NCBI GenBank assembly: GCA_025964455.1
Contig: JAOPYU010000190.1
Span: 1 to 5,712, forward strand
Direction: 5' to 3'
Source of the DNA: Thermoleophilia bacterium
GTDB taxonomy: Bacteria; Actinomycetota; Thermoleophilia; Gaiellales; SKUG01
DNA: 5,712 bases
Both the position numbers and the translations under genes were made by a program. Within the stretch, counting starts at the first letter, position 1; every line of letters starts with the position of its first letter. The notes below the pieces were generated by a model. That model was not told where the DNA came from. It was given only the letters and a program-made list of their open reading frames with translations, and did no database searches. Shown in pieces: positions 5,166 to 5,712 of the stretch.

Positions 5166-5237
5166 CCACCGCACCACCGCAGTACCGCAGCACCCCACGC
5201 AGATTCCATCCACCTCTCCCGAGACGGAACACAGACC
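5166..5237 (+). other. C-rich, G-poor flgL-fliW spacer with imperfect octamer repeat
   Basis: The 72-bp spacer has 35 C and only 12 G on the coding strand. It starts with three tandem imperfect octamers, CACCGCAC, CACCGCAG and TACCGCAG (5167-5190), and part of a fourth. The transcript would be largely unstructured, a composition seen at Rho-loading sites. No promoter or intrinsic terminator is visible, so read-through into fliW is the simplest reading. The fliW ribosome site is weak (ACGGA about 9 nt before the ATG). Confidence 0.4.
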
Positions 5238-5712
5238 ATGAGCGAGCACATCGAGCACCGCGAGAACATCACCCTCGAGAGCAGCCGCTTCGGCACCATC
5301 GAGGTGCCCGATGCGATCCGCCTCACGTTCGAGCAGGGCATGATCGGCTTCCCCGAGCACAAGGAGTACGTGCTGCTCAAGCAGCGCCAGGACTCGGTGT
5401 TCATGTGGCTGCACTCGACCACCGATCCGCAGCTCGCCTTCCCCGTCGTGCTCCCGTGGGCGTTCTACTGGGAGTACGAGGTCAAGCTCGGCGACGAGGA
5501 CCTCGAGTCGATCCAGGTCGCGAACGCCTCGCAGATCTCGATCTTGTGCGTGGTCAACGTCGGCGCCGACGTGCGCAAGGGCACCATCAACCTCTTCTCG
5601 CCGATCGTCATCAACAACGACGAGCGCCTCGCCAAGCAGGTCATCAACACGGCCGACGGCTACTCGACCCGCGATCCGCTCTTCAAGGAAGCCGCCCAGC
5701 CGACCCCGGTCG
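5238..5712 (+). CDS. fliW: Flagellar assembly factor FliW (open at the right edge)
   Basis: Cytoplasmic regulator that binds free flagellin and, when flagellin is exported, is released to bind CsrA and relieve repression of flagellin translation. The 158 visible residues cover essentially the whole family domain: SRFGTIEVPDAIRLTFEQG with MIGFPEHKEYVLL (16-46), WLHSTTDPQLAFPVV (57-71), WEYEVKLGDEDLE (78-90), an ILCVVNVG strand and NLFSPIVINNDERLAKQVI (118-136), then GYSTRDPL, where most FliW proteins end. The frame is still open at 5712, with a Pro/Ala-rich tail, so the stop must be close. Family members usually have Asp-Pro in the strand before the aromatic FF.[DE]Y segment; here it is VVLPWAFYWEYEV. 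csrA is commonly the next gene and is expected just beyond the window. ATG 5238 gives the expected N-terminus. Confidence 0.95.
   Translation, partial: MSEHIEHRENITLESSRFGTIEVPDAIRLTFEQGMIGFPEHKEYVLLKQRQDSVFMWLHSTTDPQLAFPVVLPWAFYWEYEVKLGDEDLESIQVANASQISILCVVNVGADVRKGTINLFSPIVINNDERLAKQVINTADGYSTRDPLFKEAAQPTPV

Noticed and set aside
4197..5414. Minus-strand frame opposite flgL and fliW
   Set aside because: Antisense shadow caused by strong G/C third positions. The plus-strand genes have clear family motifs throughout.

Overview
The window is a piece of a flagellar gene cluster from a G+C-rich bacterium. Six genes and one divergent partial gene are all recognisable: a flagellin (minus strand, cut by the left edge) faces away from a plus-strand operon flgG - flgJ (rod-binding domain only) - flgN - flgK - flgL - fliW (cut by the right edge). 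Third codon positions in the real genes are almost all G or C. The set lacks flgH and flgI (L- and P-ring genes), which sit between flgG and flgJ in enteric bacteria, so a single-membrane (monoderm) host is likely. The base composition, the flagellin N-terminus and the FliW-type control point to an actinobacterial lineage. A deep-branching group such as the Thermoleophilia is a guess that cannot be confirmed from the sequence alone.

Layout. Positions 1-525 (minus) encode the first 175 residues of flagellin, with a GTG start. Positions 526-1163 are a 638-bp divergent control region. Its left part is unusually well structured: a sigma-28/sigma-D type promoter (620-646) is followed by a leader of about 89 nt that folds into three consecutive hairpins before the Shine-Dalgarno sequence, with several GGA motifs of the kind CsrA binds. 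An A-tract-rich segment lies upstream of that promoter. The right part (about 690-1163) shows no convincing gene. It holds a strong imperfect palindrome, and near flgG a hairpin and two stretches complementary to the flgG Shine-Dalgarno sequence. Positions 1164-5712 hold the tightly packed operon: gaps of 29, 15 and 72 nt and overlaps of 4 and 1 nt.

How the genes work together. FlgG builds the distal rod, helped by the rod-binding FlgJ domain. FlgK and FlgL form the hook-filament junction, and FlgN is their export chaperone. Flagellin then polymerises on FlgL. FliW binds free flagellin and, when released, antagonises the translational repressor CsrA, whose classical target is the flagellin leader. 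The two ends of the window therefore probably form one homeostatic loop: fliW at the right edge (csrA is expected just beyond it) and a flagellin leader with CsrA-like sites on the left. No mobile elements, tRNA/rRNA genes, CRISPR arrays or clear intrinsic terminators were seen.
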